Below, piece after piece: positions 8,002 to 40,952 of a stretch of 64,000 bases of DNA. Source of the stretch: Tistlia consotensis USBA 355 (GTDB taxonomy: Bacteria > Pseudomonadota > Alphaproteobacteria > Kiloniellales > DSM-21159); assembly GCF_900177295.1 (NCBI RefSeq), contig NZ_FWZX01000028.1:30061-94060 (forward strand), written 5' to 3'. How positions within the stretch are numbered: the stretch's first letter is position 1; every line of letters begins with the position of its first letter. A program made the translations under genes and the position numbers. The notes under the pieces are model-generated. The model was not told where the DNA came from. It ran no database searches and saw nothing but the letters and a program-made list of their open reading frames with translations.

Positions 8002-8535
8002 ATGCGCTATCTGGACCTGTTCGGCCGGCTGTTCGACCGGCTCGCCCTGCTGCTGGTCGGCCTCGCCGCCGTGCTGCTCGTGGCCATGGCGCTGCTGATC
8101 AACGTCGAGGTCCTGGGCCGCTACTTCTTCAACTTCTCGACGCTGATCTCCGACGAGTACAGCGGCTACTTCTTCACCTGGATCACCATGCTCTGCCTGC
8201 TCTACGCCCTGCGCAGCGGCCGCATGCTCACCGTCGAGACCCTGGTGCAGCGCCTGACGCCGCGGCTGCGCCGGCTCTTCGAGGTCGCCGGCGCCCTGGT
8301 CGGCATCTTCGTCTGCGCCGTCATGGCCGACGCGACCTGGGGCACGCTCTCCCTGAGCTGGCTCTTCGACTCGCGCTCGATCCAGCCCTCCCAGACGCCG
8401 CTGTGGATCCCGCAGGCCGTCATGCCCGCCGGCTTCGCGCTGCTCGGCCTCGGCTACCTGGAGAACGGGCTGCGCAACCTCGCCCTGCTGCTCGGCGCGC
8501 AGCCGGCCCCGGAACCCGATTCCGGGAAGGCCTGA
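8002..8535 (+). CDS. dctQ: TRAP transporter small permease DctQ
   Basis: A 177-aa membrane protein with four predicted helices, the standard layout of the small TRAP subunit. Family traits are the central N-V-E-V-L-G-R-Y-F segment, the D-E-Y-S-G-Y-F-F-T-W motif after helix 2 and the W-I-P-Q-A-V-M-P-A-G-F stretch before helix 4. The ATG at 8002 is preceded by GAGAGAG. It sits 67 bp after dctP with the hairpin between them and 4 bp before dctM. It forms the DctQM membrane complex that imports the acid sugar using a sodium gradient, as is general for TRAP systems. Confidence 0.9.
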   Translation: MRYLDLFGRLFDRLALLLVGLAAVLLVAMALLINVEVLGRYFFNFSTLISDEYSGYFFTWITMLCLLYALRSGRMLTVETLVQRLTPRLRRLFEVAGALVGIFVCAVMADATWGTLSLSWLFDSRSIQPSQTPLWIPQAVMPAGFALLGLGYLENGLRNLALLLGAQPAPEPDSGKA

Positions 8536-8539
8536 GACC

Positions 8540-9847
8540 ATGGCCTGGGACACGGCGCTGCTGCTCTACGGGGTGATCCTGGCGGCCTGCCTGGTCGGCG
8601 GCGTCGCGATCGGCACGACCATGGGGCTGATCGGCATCATCGGCGTCACCCTGGTCTCCGGCAGCCAGCTCTGGGCCAGCTTCGGCGACATCGTCTGGAA
8701 CACCACCAACACCTTCACCCTGGTGTCGATCCCCCTGTTCGTGCTGATGGGCGAGATCATCCTGCGCAGCGGCCTGTCGCAGCGCTTCTATTCCGGCGTC
8801 TCGCACCTGCTGGCCCCCTTCCCCGGCGGCCTCGCCCACACCAACATCGTCGGCTGCGCGGTCTTCTCGGCGCTCGCCGGCTCGTCGGTCGCGACCGCCA
8901 TGACGGTCGGCACGGTGGCGTTGCCGGAGATGCGGCGGCGCGGCTACAGCGACCGCCTGACCCTCGGCTCGCTGACCGGCGGCGGCTGCCTCGGCATCCT
9001 GATCCCGCCCAGCATCCCGATCATCGTCTACGCCTCGATCGTCCAGGAATCGGTCGTCGACCTGTTCGTCGCCGGCATCCTGCCCGGCCTGGTGCTGGCG
9101 GCCTGCTTCATGGCCTACATCGCCCTGCGCACCAGGCTGTCGCCGGAGATGGCCCCGACCGCCGGCCGCCGCGCCACCCCGGCCGAGGTCCTGCGCGGCC
9201 TGCTCGACACCGTGCCAGTCGGCGCCCTGATCGCGGCGATCCTCGGCGGCATGTACTGGGGCGTGGTGACGCCGACCGAGGCCGCCGGCTTCGGCTGCCT
9301 GCTGGCGACGCTGATCGGCCTCGCCTACCGCGACCTGACCTGGGCGTCCCTGCGCGAGGCCCTGGTCAACGCCGTGCTGACCAGCACCGTCGTGCTGTTC
9401 ATCACGATCAACGCCCAGGTGCTGAGCTTCGCCATCACGACCTCGGGCATCGGCCGGGGAGTCGCCGGCCTGCTCACGGAATCGGGGCTCGGGCCCTTCG
9501 CCTTCTTCTGCCTGCTGTTCCTGCTCTACCTCGTGGTCGGCATGTTCATCGACGGGCTGTCGATCCTGCTGCTGACCGTGCCGGTGCTCTATCCCGGCCT
9601 CGTCGCCATGGGCTTCGACGGCGTCTGGACCGGCATCGTGCTGGTCGTCTTCATCGAGCTCGGCGCGCTGACCCCGCCGATGGGCCTCAACCTCTTCGCC
9701 ATCAAGTCGATCACGCCGGCCACGCCGCTCGGCGAGATCGGCTGGGCCTCCCTGCCCTTCGCCCTGATCATCGCCGGCTTCGGCTTCCTGCTCTACGCCT
9801 TCCCCGGGATCGCGCTCTACCTGCCGAGCCTGATGCGCGCCCACTAG
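8540..9847 (+). CDS. dctM: TRAP transporter large permease DctM
   Basis: A 435-aa polytopic membrane protein with about 12 helices, the ion-coupled transport subunit of a TRAP system. It shows family landmarks such as G-C-A-V-F-S-A-L-A-G-S-S-V-A-T, L-G-I-L-I-P-P-S-I-P, the Y-W-G-V-V-T-P-T-E-A-A-G segment and L-T-P-P-M-G-L-N-L-F near the end; the doubled S/T-P-T-E-A and T-P-P-M-G-x-N motifs mark the two inverted halves. The length is normal for DctM. The ATG is 4 bp after the dctQ stop. It belongs with dctP, dctQ and the SMP-30 gene in one rightward operon. Confidence 0.92.
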   Translation: MAWDTALLLYGVILAACLVGGVAIGTTMGLIGIIGVTLVSGSQLWASFGDIVWNTTNTFTLVSIPLFVLMGEIILRSGLSQRFYSGVSHLLAPFPGGLAHTNIVGCAVFSALAGSSVATAMTVGTVALPEMRRRGYSDRLTLGSLTGGGCLGILIPPSIPIIVYASIVQESVVDLFVAGILPGLVLAACFMAYIALRTRLSPEMAPTAGRRATPAEVLRGLLDTVPVGALIAAILGGMYWGVVTPTEAAGFGCLLATLIGLAYRDLTWASLREALVNAVLTSTVVLFITINAQVLSFAITTSGIGRGVAGLLTESGLGPFAFFCLLFLLYLVVGMFIDGLSILLLTVPVLYPGLVAMGFDGVWTGIVLVVFIELGALTPPMGLNLFAIKSITPATPLGEIGWASLPFALIIAGFGFLLYAFPGIALYLPSLMRAH

Positions 9848-9864
9848 CCCAGCTGGAGACGCCC

Positions 9865-10779
9865 ATGTTCGCCCCGCCGCCGGTCGTCCGCACCGAAGTC
9901 TTCGCCACCCTGCCCGAGGCGTACCGCAACCCGCCCAAGCGCTCGGAGTGGCTCGAGGGCCAGCCGGGCGGCAACCCGACCCACTCGCTGCTCGAGGGCC
10001 CCTCCTTCGACCGCGCCGGCAACCTCTACCTGGTCGACATCCCCTTCGGCCGGGTCTTCCGCCTGTCGCCGGCCGGCGACTGGAGCCTCATCGCCGACTA
10101 CGACGGCGAGCCGAACGGCCTGAAGATCCACCGGGACGGCCGGATCCTGATCGCCGACTACAAGAACGGCATCGTCGAGCTGGATCCGCAGAGCGGCAGC
10201 GTCACCCCGGTGCTGCAGCGCGTCCAGCTGGAGCGCCTCAAGGCGGTCAACGACCTGGTCTTCGCCAGCAACGGCGACCTCTACTTCACCGACCAGGGCC
10301 TGACCGGCCTGCACGACCCGACCGGCCGGGTCTTCTGCCTGCGCGCCGACGGCCGGGTCGACTGCCTGCTCGACAACGTGCCGAGCCCGAACGGCATTGC
10401 CCTCAGCCCCGACGAGAGCCACCTCTACGTCGCGGTGACCCGCGCCAACGCGGTCTGGCGGGTGCCGCTGATGCCGCACGGCCGGGTCGCCAAGGTGCAC
10501 AACTTCATCCAGCTCTCCGGCGGCGGCGGCCCGGACGGCCTGGCGGTCGACGCCGAGGGTGGCCTGATCGTCTGCCACATCGGCCTCGGCGTGGTCTGGC
10601 GCTTCACGGCGCGCGGCGAGCCCTCGCTGCGCATCGAGTCCTGCGCCGGCCTGCACAACACCAACGTCGCCTTCGGCGGCCCGGAGCGGCGCCACCTCTT
10701 CATCACCGAGAGCGAGAGCGGCAGCATCCTGCGCGCCGAGCTCGAGGTCCCGGGCCTCCGGCTCTTCTCCCACGCCTGA
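9865..10779 (+). CDS. SMP-30/gluconolactonase family lactonase
   Basis: A 304-aa six-bladed beta-propeller of the SMP-30/regucalcin/gluconolactonase family, probably a metal-dependent sugar lactonase. Visible blade motifs are L-E-G-P-S-F-D-R-A-G-N-L-Y-L-V-D-I-P-F-G at the N-terminus (Glu as the first metal ligand), P-N-G-L-K-I-H, V-N-D-L-V-F-A-S-N-G-D-L-Y-F-T-D (Asn ligand) and S-P-N-G-I-A-L-S-P-D-E, with the late G-P-D-G-L-A-V-D supplying the catalytic Asp. It starts 17 bp after dctM with CTGGAG upstream and completes the operon. It probably opens an aldonolactone to the acid that the kinase phosphorylates; the exact lactone is not predictable here. Confidence 0.85.
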   Translation: MFAPPPVVRTEVFATLPEAYRNPPKRSEWLEGQPGGNPTHSLLEGPSFDRAGNLYLVDIPFGRVFRLSPAGDWSLIADYDGEPNGLKIHRDGRILIADYKNGIVELDPQSGSVTPVLQRVQLERLKAVNDLVFASNGDLYFTDQGLTGLHDPTGRVFCLRADGRVDCLLDNVPSPNGIALSPDESHLYVAVTRANAVWRVPLMPHGRVAKVHNFIQLSGGGGPDGLAVDAEGGLIVCHIGLGVVWRFTARGEPSLRIESCAGLHNTNVAFGGPERRHLFITESESGSILRAELEVPGLRLFSHA

Positions 10780-10826
10780 AGCGCCCTTCCCCGCCGCCCC
10801 GGCCTTTGCTAAGCCGGGAGCCGTCC

Positions 10827-10916
10827 GGAGGGGTGGCCGAGCGGTTGAAGGCACCGGTCTTGAAAACCGGCAGGGGGTCACCCCCCTCGTGGGTTCGAAT
10901 CCCACCCCCTCCGCCA
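10827..10916 (+). tRNA. tRNA-Ser (anticodon UGA)
   Basis: A 90-nt class II tRNA. The acceptor stem GGAGGGG (10827-10833) pairs with CCCCTCC (10906-10912), followed by discriminator G and an encoded CCA (10914-10916). The anticodon stem CCGGT/ACCGG encloses loop CTTGAAA with anticodon TGA at 10861-10863. A long variable arm follows, rich in G/C, and the T-arm has the GTTCGAATC core. The stem-loops and the long variable arm identify serine. Its 3' end adjoins the low-GC island, a classic integration position. Confidence 0.97.
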
Positions 10917-11072
10917 CTTGCCGCCGATTGCCCTCTATAGTGCGATATTGCCGCCGGCTGCCGCCAATGGCCGCATCGACACCACGTAGCATACGCACTC
11001 CGCCGATCACCGCCGCTTATACGCCATAACCCAACGTCTCAGCGCCTGCGTGCCGGTCATGACAAGCGTTTT
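10917..11072. other. tRNA-proximal spacer with repeated GCCGCC words, candidate attachment region
   Basis: No gene is seen here. Just after the tRNA CCA, the word TTGCCGCC or close variants (TGCCGCC, TGGCCGC) recur between 10919 and 10976, embedded in a more AT-rich context than the flanking genes. Spaced short repeats beside a tRNA 3' end resemble tyrosine-integrase arm sites, but no integrase gene and no second copy of the tRNA 3' end was found in the window. TACGCCATAACCCAA at 11020-11034 recurs in inverted, slightly interrupted form at 13719-13737. Confidence 0.3.
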
Positions 11073-11627
11073 TCAAATTGCTGGAACACCAGACATCCAT
11101 TCGCGACGCAGGATGGCGTATTGCATGGTGTTTTCGTAGATCGGATTGCCCGCATCGTCAGTGGTGAACGATATAAACTCAACGAACACGCCTTCCCGGC
11201 GCATTCCGAGCTTTTCGCAGAGTCGCTGCGAGGGCTTGTTGTGGTCTTCGACATAGGCATAGAGCCGGCGAAAGCCCTTTGCCCGGAAAAGATGATCAAA
11301 CAGGGCTCTCGCGGCTTCAAACGCATATCCTTGGCCACCGAACTGCGGGTTGAGGTTCCAGCCGACTGAGGTGGTTCCGTCTTCCTCGACATCTGCACCG
11401 CCGCCGAACAGATCGCCGATGACCTGACCGGTCTGTTTCAGGCATATTGCCACACTGCCCTCGTCGAGAGCGCGTTTCCTGACTTCGATCTCCGCGTCAG
11501 CCAGGTTTGAGAGCTTGAGCGAGAGGAAGCAGGTGGCGGTGGGCGCGTGCAGATAAGCGAAGAGGTCGGCGGCATCCCCTTCCCGGAAGGGCCTCAGGAT
11601 CAGGCGCTCGGTCTCAATGATTTGCAT
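11073..11627 (-). CDS. GNAT family N-acetyltransferase
   Basis: A 184-aa acetyltransferase of the RimJ/RimL-like GNAT branch (Acetyltransf_3). It starts M-Q-I-I-E-T-E-R-L-I-L-R-P-F, contains V-G-W-N-L-N-P-x-F-G-G-Q-G-Y-A-F-E-A (acetyl-CoA binding Q/R-x-x-G-x-G/A region) and ends with N-K-P-S-Q-R-L-C-E-K-L-G-M-R-R-E-G. The ATG at 11627 lies 5 bases beyond the stop of an MFS exporter remnant on the same strand, so the two once formed an operon. Codon use is clearly less GC-rich than in the rest of the window, suggesting transfer. The substrate is unknown; a small molecule such as an antibiotic, or a protein N-terminus, are both possible. Confidence 0.85.
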   Translation of the reverse strand: MQIIETERLILRPFREGDAADLFAYLHAPTATCFLSLKLSNLADAEIEVRKRALDEGSVAICLKQTGQVIGDLFGGGADVEEDGTTSVGWNLNPQFGGQGYAFEAARALFDHLFRAKGFRRLYAYVEDHNKPSQRLCEKLGMRREGVFVEFISFTTDDAGNPIYENTMQYAILRREWMSGVPAI

Positions 11628-11632
11628 TTGCG

Positions 11633-11863
11633 CTACTCTCCTGAGGGCGGCCAATGATGTGCACGGGAAGGGGTGTGATACCTGGCCAGGGTAAAGAACA
11701 CCACGACCGCCAGAATCGCGATCACCCCGGCGGCTGTCGTCAACGGCACTGAGTGCGCCTGAGTGAAGGCGACCTTGCCTGCCTCGATCAATGCCTCCCC
11801 TTGCCCGCCCGCAATCTGGCCCGCGACGATGTAGGTGTCACCAAGCGCATCGCGAGCCGCCGG
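11633..11863 (-). pseudogene. 3' remnant of an MFS (DHA2/EmrB-type) exporter
   Basis: About 76 codons on the minus strand read R-D-A-L-G-D-T-Y-I-V-A-G-Q, then E-A-G-K-V-A-F-T-Q-A, and a final hydrophobic helix T-A-A-G-V-I-A-I-L-A-V-V-V-F-F-T-L-A-R-Y before a TAG at 11633-11635. This is the characteristic end of 14-helix EmrB/QacA-type drug exporters (the last periplasmic segment and helix 14). A TAA in the same frame at 11864-11866 and unrelated sequence beyond show that the rest of the gene is gone. It is too short to be listed by an ORF finder. The truncation lies inside the low-GC island and suggests a deletion between the exporter and the SDR gene. Confidence 0.7.
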
Positions 11864-11948
11864 TTATGCGCTGAAGCTCGATTGACTGCGGCCCGGAACG
11901 ATGAGCCAAGGTGCATGCACAGGCGTCGCGCCAACAAGCTCCCCACTG

Positions 11949-12686
11949 TCAATCCTGTGCGGTCGGGCGCACCACGATGCTGCCGATTTCGACGTCGTCG
12001 GGTTGTTCGATTGCGAAGGCTATCGCCCGTGCGATCGCGTCCGGTGAAATAGCCAGTTCTTTCTTGCGCTTTTGCATCGCCGCTTTGATGGCCGGATCGG
12101 CAATGGCGGCCTCGACGAAACTTGTGTCTACGAAACCCGGCGATACTTCCGTTACGCGCAGGTTTGGGCCTGATTCCTGCCGCAACGCTTCGGTGACGGT
12201 TCGCAGCGCGTTCTTTGTGGCTGCGTAGACGCCCATTGTCGGCACGATCTTGATACCGGCCGTCGAGATGACGTTGATGACGTGCCCGTTGCCCTGACGG
12301 CTGAATACAGGCAGCGCGGCGGCGATGCCATAAAGCGCGCCCTTCAGGTTTGCATCGATCATGGCGTCCCAGTCATCGACCTTCAGAGCGTCGAACCTTG
12401 AAATCGGCCCGATGCCGGCATTGTTGACGATGACGTCGAGCCGGCCGAAACGCTCGCAGGCAAGGCCCGCAAGAGCAACAAGGTCCGATCGTCTCGTGAC
12501 ATCGGTCACTCGGTAGACCGCTTGGCCGCCGGCGGCCTTGATCCCCCCCGCCACCGCGGCGATCTCGGCTTCGTTTCGCGCCCCGAGCACTATTTGCGCT
12601 CCGCGCGCGGCCAGATGGAGTGCGGTTGCCCGGCCGATGCCGCGTCCGGCCCCGGTGATGACAACAATCTTGTTCTCTACAGTCAC
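11949..12686 (-). CDS. Short-chain dehydrogenase/reductase
   Basis: A 245-aa classical SDR oxidoreductase. It has the T-G-A-G-R-G-I-G cofactor loop (residues 11-18), the N-N-A-G motif (88-91), Ser141 in V-I-S-T-A-G, and the Y154-x-x-x-K158 pair in V-Y-A-A-T-K. An Arg after beta-strand 2 (L-G-A-R-N-E) points to NADP(H) preference. The start is GTG at 12686 with GGAG seven bases upstream, giving the normal SDR length. It is divergent from an AraC-family gene with a 67-bp spacer, the usual layout for AraC regulators and SDR targets. The substrate is unknown. Lower GC than the neighbouring core genes marks it as part of the island. Confidence 0.88.
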   Translation of the reverse strand: MTVENKIVVITGAGRGIGRATALHLAARGAQIVLGARNEAEIAAVAGGIKAAGGQAVYRVTDVTRRSDLVALAGLACERFGRLDVIVNNAGIGPISRFDALKVDDWDAMIDANLKGALYGIAAALPVFSRQGNGHVINVISTAGIKIVPTMGVYAATKNALRTVTEALRQESGPNLRVTEVSPGFVDTSFVEAAIADPAIKAAMQKRKKELAISPDAIARAIAFAIEQPDDVEIGSIVVRPTAQD

Positions 12687-12753
12687 GATAAGGCTCCGTC
12701 TTCCGCGCGAGAAGTCAGACCTACGCACTCCATTCCGGATGATCTATGCTTGA

Positions 12754-13677
12754 ATGACCATGTCTTTATCGCGATCCGCCGAAATTGCCTGCGATCCATA
12801 CTCCGAGGTTCTTGCAGCGCTCGGTGCGCGCAGCGTTCGCGCGACAGGGCTCGAAGCGGCGGGAGACTGGGCGCTCGCCTTCGATGGACGGGCGCGGTTG
12901 AAATTCGTCGCCATCACCCGGGGCCAATGCTGGCTTCTGCTCCCTGGCCGTCCGCCAATAGCCCTCGCGGAAGGCGACGTCGTCCTTGTCAGCAACACGC
13001 GCTACACAGTGGCCAGCAATCCGGCGGTCGAGCCGATCGACGGTATGCCGCTCTACGCTTCGCCAGGACACAACTTGGTGCGCCTCGGCACGGGAGATGA
13101 GACCGCGATGATAGGCGGTGGCAGCGGCTTTGCGGATGGCGGCGCCTCGTTCGTTCTGGATGCGCTTCCCACATTCCTGCTCGTCGACCGGACCTCACCC
13201 ACCGCACAGGCTGTCGAAAGGACACTGAAATCTCTAAGAGCCGAGATCGATCACGCGGAACTAGGCGGTTCGCTCGTCGCCGAGCGCTTGGCGGAAGTTC
13301 TCGTCGTCGCGGCGGTCCGCGCTTTCGTGGCCGTCAATCCGTCAACAAGTGTGGGCTGGATCACCGCGCTGGCAGATCCGCAGATCGGCAAGGCGCTCAG
13401 ACTGCTGCACAGTGATGTCGCGCGCCGTTGGACGGCGCCGATGCTGGCATCGGAGGTCGGCATGTCACGCTCGGCCTTCACGCAACGCTTCGCGGCGCGC
13501 GTTGGCCGCCCACCGCTTGACTATCTGATCAACTGGCGGATGGTTCTGGCGCGGAGAAAGCTTGACGCGGGCCAGACCGTTGCAGCGGTTGCCGCCGCGG
13601 TCGGCTACAGCTCGCAAAGCGCCTTTTCTCATGCTTTCAAGCGAACATTCGGCCATACGCCACGGTTTGGCGGCTGA
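12754..13677 (+). CDS. AraC-family transcriptional regulator (cupin_6 type)
   Basis: A 307-aa regulator. The N-terminal half is a cupin-like sensor (A-L-A-F-D-G-R-A-R-L-K-F-V, then L-L-L-P-G-R-P-P-I-A-L-A-E-G-D-V-V-L-V). The C-terminal about 95 residues form two helix-turn-helix units: A-P-M-L-A-S-E-V-G-M-S-R-S-A-F and V-A-A-V-A-A-A-V-G-Y-S-S-Q-S-A-F-S-H-A-F-K-R, the AraC signature, ending G-H-T-P-R-F. Either ATG 12754 or ATG 12760 could be the start. It is divergent from the SDR gene and probably activates it. It shares the lower GC of the island. Confidence 0.9.
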   Translation: MTMSLSRSAEIACDPYSEVLAALGARSVRATGLEAAGDWALAFDGRARLKFVAITRGQCWLLLPGRPPIALAEGDVVLVSNTRYTVASNPAVEPIDGMPLYASPGHNLVRLGTGDETAMIGGGSGFADGGASFVLDALPTFLLVDRTSPTAQAVERTLKSLRAEIDHAELGGSLVAERLAEVLVVAAVRAFVAVNPSTSVGWITALADPQIGKALRLLHSDVARRWTAPMLASEVGMSRSAFTQRFAARVGRPPLDYLINWRMVLARRKLDAGQTVAAVAAAVGYSSQSAFSHAFKRTFGHTPRFGG

Positions 13678-13901
13678 CACCCCTTCCACCCAGCTTCGCT
13701 ATTCGCTTGTCGCTCCAATTGGGAGGGGTATGGCGTAAACGTAGTTCTCAGTTTCATCGGCTGCGGCCCGCCAGTATGGCACCGCGGGTCGGTCGCCGGC
13801 CTGGTTGCCGCAAGCGCGGCGTCCGGCGCGGCCGAAAGGCTTGTCCCCGTCGGGACGATCGGGTTGAACTGCGGGCCGGAACCACTCGAGGGCCGCGCTC
13901 C
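13678..13901. other. Right edge of the low-GC island and pfaD leader
   Basis: No gene is visible. At 13719-13737 the sequence TTGGGAGGGGTATGGCGTA resembles the reverse complement of 11020-11034 (TTGGGTTATGGCGTA), sharing TTGGG and ATGGCGTA. From about 13770 onward the base composition returns to the GC-rich level of the core genome, so the island boundary probably lies here. The promoter of the PfaD-type gene must also be in this stretch; no clear -35/-10 was seen. Confidence 0.35.
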
Positions 13902-15284
13902 GTGATCACCGTCGACAGCCTCGGCTCCAGCGCGTTCAAGCGCGAGCACGGCCTGCGCTACGCCTACGTGCAGGGCTCGATGGTGCGCGGCATCGCCTCG
14001 GCGCGCATGGTCGTGGCCATGGGCCGGGCCGGGTTCCTGGGTTTCCTCGGCACCGGCGCGCGCAGCGTCGAGGCCGTCGAGAGCGCGATCCTCGAGATCA
14101 AGGCGGGCCTGGCCGAGGGGCAGCCCTGGGGCGTCAACCTGCTCGCCAACGCCGCGACGCCGCAGGCCGAGATGGCGGCGGTCGACCTGCTGCTGCGCCA
14201 CGACGTGCCGCGGATCGAGGCCTCGGCCTACCTGCAGGTCACGGCGCCGCTGGTGAAGTACCGCGCCAAGGGCCTGCGGCGCGGCCCCGGCGGCCGCATC
14301 CTCTTCGACCGGCTGGTCATGGCCAAGCTGTCGCGGCCCGAGGTCGCCGCCCAGTTCCTCGCCCCGGCGCCGGAGAGGCTGGTCGCGGCGCTGCTGGCCG
14401 ACGGCGCGATCACCGCCGAGGAGGCCGAGCTGGTGCGCGCGGTGCCGATGGCCGACGACCTCTGCGTCGAGGCGGACTCCGGCGGCCACACCGACAGGGG
14501 CTCGCTGCCCAGCCTGCTGCCGCCGATGCTGCAGCTGCGCGACGAGCTGGCGGCGCGCCACGGCCATCCCAAGCCGGTGCGCATCGGCGCCGCCGGCGGC
14601 ATCGGCACGCCGGCCGCGGCCGCGGCGGCCTTCGTGCTCGGCGCCGACTTCGTCCTGACCGGCTCGATCAACCAGTGCACCGTCGAGGCCGACACCAGCG
14701 AGGCCGTCAAGGACCTGCTGCAGCAGATCGACGTCCAGGACACCGGCCACTGCCCGTCCGGCAGCCTCTTCGAGCTCGGCGCCGAGATCCAGGTCGTCAA
14801 GAAGGGCCTGTTCTTCCCGGCCCGCGCCAGCAAGCTCTACGACCTCTGGCGCCTGCACGGCTCGCTCGACGAGATCGACGCCCGCACCCGCAGGCAGATC
14901 CAGGAGAAGTACTTCAGGCGCAGCTTCGAGGCGGTCTGGGACGAGACCCGGAGCTTCTACGCCGAGGTCGCTCCGGAAGAGATCGCCAGGGCCGAGGCCA
15001 ACCCGAAGCACAAGATGGCGCTGATCTTCCGCTGGTACTTCGTGCACAGCATGCGGCTCGCCGAGCAGGGCGACACCGAGCAGAAGGTCGACTACCAGAT
15101 CCACTGCGGCCCGGCCCTCGGCGCCTTCAACCACTGGGTCAAGGGCAGCGGGCTGGAGGACTGGCGCAAGCGCCACGTCGCCGAGATCGCGCTCAGGCTG
15201 ATGGAGGCCACGGCGGCGCTGCTCGAGGAGCGCTTCGCCGCCCTCTCCGCCCCGGCCCCCGCCGCCGCGGCGTCGGACGCCTGA
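13902..15284 (+). CDS. PfaD-type FMN-dependent trans-acting enoyl reductase
   Basis: A 460-aa TIM-barrel flavoprotein of the PfaD/2-nitropropane dioxygenase-like family, the discrete enoyl-ACP reductase of trans-AT polyketide synthases and PUFA synthases. Characteristic segments are L-G-S-S-A-F-K-R-E-H-G-L-R-Y-A-Y-V at the start, M-G-R-A-G-F-L-G-F-L-G-T-G, P-W-G-V-N-L-L-A-N, E-A-D-S-G-G-H-T-D, I-G-A-A-G-G-I-G-T-P and G-S-I-N-Q-C-T-V-E-A. The start is GTG at 13902; sequence upstream is not PfaD-like. It is convergent with the megasynthases, its stop lying 6 bp from theirs, so it needs its own promoter. No ER domain exists in the megasynthases, so this protein would reduce one or more of the enoyl intermediates made by the DH-containing modules. 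Confidence 0.88.
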   Translation: MITVDSLGSSAFKREHGLRYAYVQGSMVRGIASARMVVAMGRAGFLGFLGTGARSVEAVESAILEIKAGLAEGQPWGVNLLANAATPQAEMAAVDLLLRHDVPRIEASAYLQVTAPLVKYRAKGLRRGPGGRILFDRLVMAKLSRPEVAAQFLAPAPERLVAALLADGAITAEEAELVRAVPMADDLCVEADSGGHTDRGSLPSLLPPMLQLRDELAARHGHPKPVRIGAAGGIGTPAAAAAAFVLGADFVLTGSINQCTVEADTSEAVKDLLQQIDVQDTGHCPSGSLFELGAEIQVVKKGLFFPARASKLYDLWRLHGSLDEIDARTRRQIQEKYFRRSFEAVWDETRSFYAEVAPEEIARAEANPKHKMALIFRWYFVHSMRLAEQGDTEQKVDYQIHCGPALGAFNHWVKGSGLEDWRKRHVAEIALRLMEATAALLEERFAALSAPAPAAAASDA

Positions 15285-15290
15285 GCGGGC

Positions 15291-40948
<25,658 letters not shown>

Positions 40949-40952
<4 letters not shown>

